From an uncultured Flavobacterium sp. (GTDB taxonomy: Bacteria; Bacteroidota; Bacteroidia; Flavobacteriales; Flavobacteriaceae): 64,000 nt of DNA. How positions within the stretch are numbered: the first letter of the stretch is position 1; every line of letters begins with the position of its first letter. The position numbers and the translations under genes are program-made. The DNA lies in assembly GCF_946478785.1 (NCBI RefSeq), contig NZ_CAMLDD010000009.1, forward strand, positions 1 to 64,000, read 5' to 3'. The notes below the pieces were generated by a model. It searched no databases. It was not told where the DNA came from and saw nothing but the letters and a program-made list of their open reading frames with translations. Shown here in pieces: positions 61,364 through 64,000 of the stretch.

Positions 61364-63019
61364 ATGAACATCAAAACATTAATACTGATCATAATTAATA
61401 GTTTAATCGCATTGGTAATTGCTTTATTGTCTTTTTCTTCATATAAGCAGTTTTCAAACGTTTTAAATGATCGTATTTTACTGCAATTGAATTCTATTAA
61501 AACACTGAAGCAAAACCAGATTGAAAATTTATTAAAATCAGAATGGGAGCGATTTGAAGCTTCCGAATTGTACAGCCAAAACATTGACACAACTGTATTA
61601 AAGCTTCCGGATAGTATTAAAAACAACAATGGAATTTACGATTTTACAGCGTATCATGTTGATAAAAAAACAACAATAGGTTTTATCTCCAATTCGAAAA
61701 GAGGTACAATAATTAAAATTTTTGATTACAACAAAATTAAAAACATACTCCTTGAACGTACAGGAATGGGGGACAGTGGCGAATCCTATCTGGTGGGTGA
61801 AGATTTCCGAATGCGTTCTCAATCCCGTTTTTATCCAAATAAAATCCCTTTTACCATAACTGTTAAAACAAAAGGTGTGACCAATGCTTTTAAAGAGATA
61901 AACGGCAGAGGCGTTTTTGAGGATTACAGGGGTATTGAGGTATATAGTGTGTACAGTCTGATAGTAGTTGGAAACTTAAAAATGGTTATTCTGTCAGAAA
62001 TAGATGTGGATGAGGTTACGCTTCCTTTAAAAAAACTGAAGGAAAGACTGGTCGGTTTAACTCTTGCTATTTTTTTACTGGCTGTTATGCTTTCTCTTTT
62101 TCTGACAAGATTTATTACCAACCCAATCAAGAATATGCAAAAAAGTCTCCGGGTTATGGCACAAGGAGACTATAACCAAACCAATGAATTTATAAAAAAC
62201 TCTAAGGAAATAAAAGAAATGTTTGATGCTCTGGCAAATTTGAAAGCTTCTTTGCAGGGTGCCGTAAAATTCTCTGATGATATTGGCAAAATGAATTTGC
62301 ATACCGATTTTAAACCTAAAAGTTCTAATGATCTGCTGGGAAAGAGCCTTTTGGCGATGCGTGATAAGCTGATAGAGTTTAGAAATAAGGAAGAGAATAC
62401 CAGAATACAATCAAAACGGATGTTGGTAAATGGCTTAGAAGATGAAAGACGCAGACTTTCGAGAGAGCTACATGATGGTGTAGGCCCATATTTAACTTCT
62501 TTGAAACATTACATTGAGAATCGTGTAAAAAATGAATTGAAGAAAGCAGAAATGAAAAAAATAGTGGATGAGACCATTTCTGAAATCAGACTGATGTCAA
62601 ATGCCTTAATGCCTGCCTCAATTGATGATTTTGGAATCGGGGTTACCTTAACCAACTTTATTGAAAGCCTGAAAAAATCAACCACTGTAACTATTGAGTA
62701 TGAAGATTTAACCCAACAGGAAAGTTCTAATATCACGAACCATCAGGCCATTAATCTTTTTAGAATAACCCAGGAGCTGATTAATAATTCATTGAAGCAT
62801 GCTAATGCAAAAAATATCCGAATTACACTTTCGGAATTTGATGAATTTATTTCTCTTTTTTATTTTGATGATGGAATTGGGTTTGACATGAGCACGGTTA
62901 AATTAGGTTTAGGAATTATTAACATCAAAGAGCGTGTAGAAATTTGCAATGGTACCATTACAATCAATGCAGCTCCCGGAAACACAACCTTTGAAATTGA
63001 ATTACCCGTAGAATTATGA
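61364..63019 (+). CDS. sensor histidine kinase, NarX/HisKA_3 type
   Basis: The 551-residue kinase has two membrane segments (about 7-28 and 227-249) around a periplasmic sensing region (about 30-225), a HAMP-like linker (ITNPIKNMQKSLRVMAQGDY), and a HisKA_3 dimerisation domain with His370 in LSRELHDGVGPYLTS. A C-terminal HATPase domain follows (ELINNSLKHANAKN, FDDGIGFD, GLGIINIKERVE). It overlaps the response-regulator gene by 4 bases (ATGA), so they form one operon. The signal is unknown. Confidence 0.92.
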   Translation: MNIKTLILIIINSLIALVIALLSFSSYKQFSNVLNDRILLQLNSIKTLKQNQIENLLKSEWERFEASELYSQNIDTTVLKLPDSIKNNNGIYDFTAYHVDKKTTIGFISNSKRGTIIKIFDYNKIKNILLERTGMGDSGESYLVGEDFRMRSQSRFYPNKIPFTITVKTKGVTNAFKEINGRGVFEDYRGIEVYSVYSLIVVGNLKMVILSEIDVDEVTLPLKKLKERLVGLTLAIFLLAVMLSLFLTRFITNPIKNMQKSLRVMAQGDYNQTNEFIKNSKEIKEMFDALANLKASLQGAVKFSDDIGKMNLHTDFKPKSSNDLLGKSLLAMRDKLIEFRNKEENTRIQSKRMLVNGLEDERRRLSRELHDGVGPYLTSLKHYIENRVKNELKKAEMKKIVDETISEIRLMSNALMPASIDDFGIGVTLTNFIESLKKSTTVTIEYEDLTQQESSNITNHQAINLFRITQELINNSLKHANAKNIRITLSEFDEFISLFYFDDGIGFDMSTVKLGLGIINIKERVEICNGTITINAAPGNTTFEIELPVEL

Positions 63020-63648
63020 ACGAAATCAAATTAATAATAGCTGATGATCATGAGCTTTTTCGAAAAGGACTTGCTGAGCTTCTAAGAAAGCATGACGATA
63101 TTAAAATAGTCAAAAGTGTTGGGGATGGTTTGGAGTTTATGGAGCTTGTGAACAGCCAGTTTGAGGCTGATATTGTATTGCTGGACATTACAATGCCCAA
63201 CAGGGATGGTTTTCAGGTTTTAAAAGAATTAAAAGCTTCAGCTTCTGATATAAAACCTATAGTAATTTCTATGCACAATGATGGTAATTACATCGCAAAA
63301 TGTGCTAAAATGGGTGCTTACGGCTATCTCTTAAAAAACACAGATGAAGCTGAATTAATTCTTGCCATAAGAAGCGTTAATAATGGGAAAAAATATTTCA
63401 GTGCTGAAATTTCTGAAAAAATGATCAACTTTATGTCCACACAAAGCACAAGTGAAAATGTGTTGTCTAATAAGGAAACCGAAGTTTTAGGGTTGATTTC
63501 TAAGGGGTTAACGACTAAAGAAATCGCTGCTAAACTATTTGTGAGTTCACGCACCATAGAAACTCATCGTGCCAATATTTTAAAAAAGTTAGAGGTGAAA
63601 AATACCGCCGAACTCATTAAAAAAGCAACAAAAATGAATTTAATATAA
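63016..63648 (+). CDS. response regulator, NarL/FixJ (LuxR-type HTH) family
   Basis: The 210-residue protein has a receiver domain with phospho-Asp57 in VLLDITMPNRDG and conserved Lys/Ser (VISMHND), then a LuxR-type HTH (about 145-205: LSNKETEVLGLISKG and KLFVSSRTIETHRANI). It is the partner of the upstream kinase. A palindrome 19 bases after its stop is a candidate binding site for it (inference). Confidence 0.94.
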   Translation: MNEIKLIIADDHELFRKGLAELLRKHDDIKIVKSVGDGLEFMELVNSQFEADIVLLDITMPNRDGFQVLKELKASASDIKPIVISMHNDGNYIAKCAKMGAYGYLLKNTDEAELILAIRSVNNGKKYFSAEISEKMINFMSTQSTSENVLSNKETEVLGLISKGLTTKEIAAKLFVSSRTIETHRANILKKLEVKNTAELIKKATKMNLI

Positions 63649-63666
63649 CGAATTTAAAGCAATAAA

Positions 63667-63686
63667 CATCCGTATAAATACGGATG
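63667..63686. promoter_or_regulatory. palindrome CATCCGTAT-AA-ATACGGATG upstream of the secreted protein
   Basis: A perfect 9-bp inverted repeat around AA, 78 bases before the next ATG and just after the response-regulator gene. No T tract follows, so it is not a usual terminator; a dimeric NarL-type binding site would fit (inference). Confidence 0.5.
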
Positions 63687-63764
63687 CAAATTGGGTAGAT
63701 TCACATAATTCCAAAAGGCTGTTACTCATTGTAAATTTATAAAAAACAATAAAAGTAAATAGTC

Positions 63765-64000
63765 ATGAAAAATATAGCATTGATTTTAGGAGTTTTATTA
63801 GTTTCTTTTAGTGCATTCGCACAAGAGAAACCTAATGTAAAACAGAATGATTTAAAAGGTCCTGCTTTTAAAAATTATAAATATTGGATGCACGAAACAA
63901 CGCCAATTAAAATATATTCAGAAGAGAATAAAACAGCACTGCAAGGACCAGCATATAAAAACCAGCAACCGGTAAGAGAGACACCAACACAAGACCTGGT
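63765..64000 (+). CDS. small secreted protein, 3' end cut by window edge
   Basis: ATG 63765 opens MKNIALILGVLLVSFSAFAQ, a clean signal peptide, followed by a repeated short motif: LKGPAFKNYKYW and LQGPAYKNQQPV. The frame is open to the end of the window (78 codons). It is preceded by the palindrome at 63667, so it may be the output gene of the two-component pair. Family unknown. Confidence 0.8.
   Translation, partial: MKNIALILGVLLVSFSAFAQEKPNVKQNDLKGPAFKNYKYWMHETTPIKIYSEENKTALQGPAYKNQQPVRETPTQDL

Overview
The window comes from a low-GC member of the Bacteroidetes, almost certainly a Flavobacterium or close relative. The evidence is the Bacteroidetes promoter form (TTG/TTTG, then a spacer, then TAnnTTTG), few Shine-Dalgarno sequences, a TonB receptor with an N-terminal CarboxypepD-like domain, AmpG/AnmK/GHL10 peptidoglycan recycling genes, and many short dispersed palindromic repeats between genes. 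No IS element, CRISPR array, rRNA or phage was seen. One partial tRNA-Ser lies at the left edge.

Layout. 0.2-7.3 kb: a compact minus-strand run tpx, dgkA, ftsK, lolA-like, lptF/G-like, ribB(A), thioesterase (peroxide defence, division, envelope biogenesis, riboflavin). 7.7-9.2 kb: a redox operon of 2-Cys peroxiredoxin, thioredoxin-like protein and a small DUF protein, with a long hairpin in each intercistronic gap. 9.4-10.6 kb: a TetR regulator and a hotdog thioesterase with two copies of one palindromic operator. 10.7-17.7 kb: peptidoglycan recycling (AnmK, GHL10, AmpG-like permease, TPR protein, GNAT, NagZ-like GH3). 17.9-19.6 kb: a stand-alone OLD-type ATPase/TOPRIM nuclease. 20.3-26.2 kb: an AT-rich cassette with a 711-residue predicted cell-wall hydrolase (novel N-terminal region, GH19-like domain, DUF5675 domain), translationally coupled to an SH3 lipoprotein and followed by three more lipoproteins. 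This looks like an effector with immunity candidates and is the strongest candidate for an undescribed system here. 26.4-32.2 kb: a siderophore-type TonB receptor divergent from a large FAD/4Fe-4S oxidoreductase, sharing an inverted 11-bp motif. 32.4-35.0 kb: two tandem Tat-exported Gfo/Idh/MocA paralogues embedded in a repeat family. 35.6-42.8 kb: amino-acid permease, methionine gamma-lyase-like enzyme and divergent Lrp regulator, lpd, lipocalin, DoxX. 43-47.3 kb: vWA lipoprotein, pabB, dipeptide epimerase, DUF1456. 47.5-56.5 kb: sucC, gltBD, lysA. 56.5-61.2 kb: a repeat-dense, gene-poor stretch with a trypsin-like protease, unknown small genes and two truncated DUF1624 acyltransferase remnants, one broken by a REPIN-like element. 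61.4-64 kb: a NarX/NarL-type two-component pair followed by a small secreted protein cut by the window edge.

How parts fit together: the recycling cluster, L-Ala-D/L-Glu-type epimerase and lysA concern cell-wall precursors and salvage; gltBD, sucC, lpd, the permease and the PLP lyase are central nitrogen/carbon metabolism. Many intergenic regions hold dispersed hairpin repeats, and in one family the two copies differ by compensatory base changes, so the fold itself seems to be maintained. All family assignments come from reading motifs; no database search was run.
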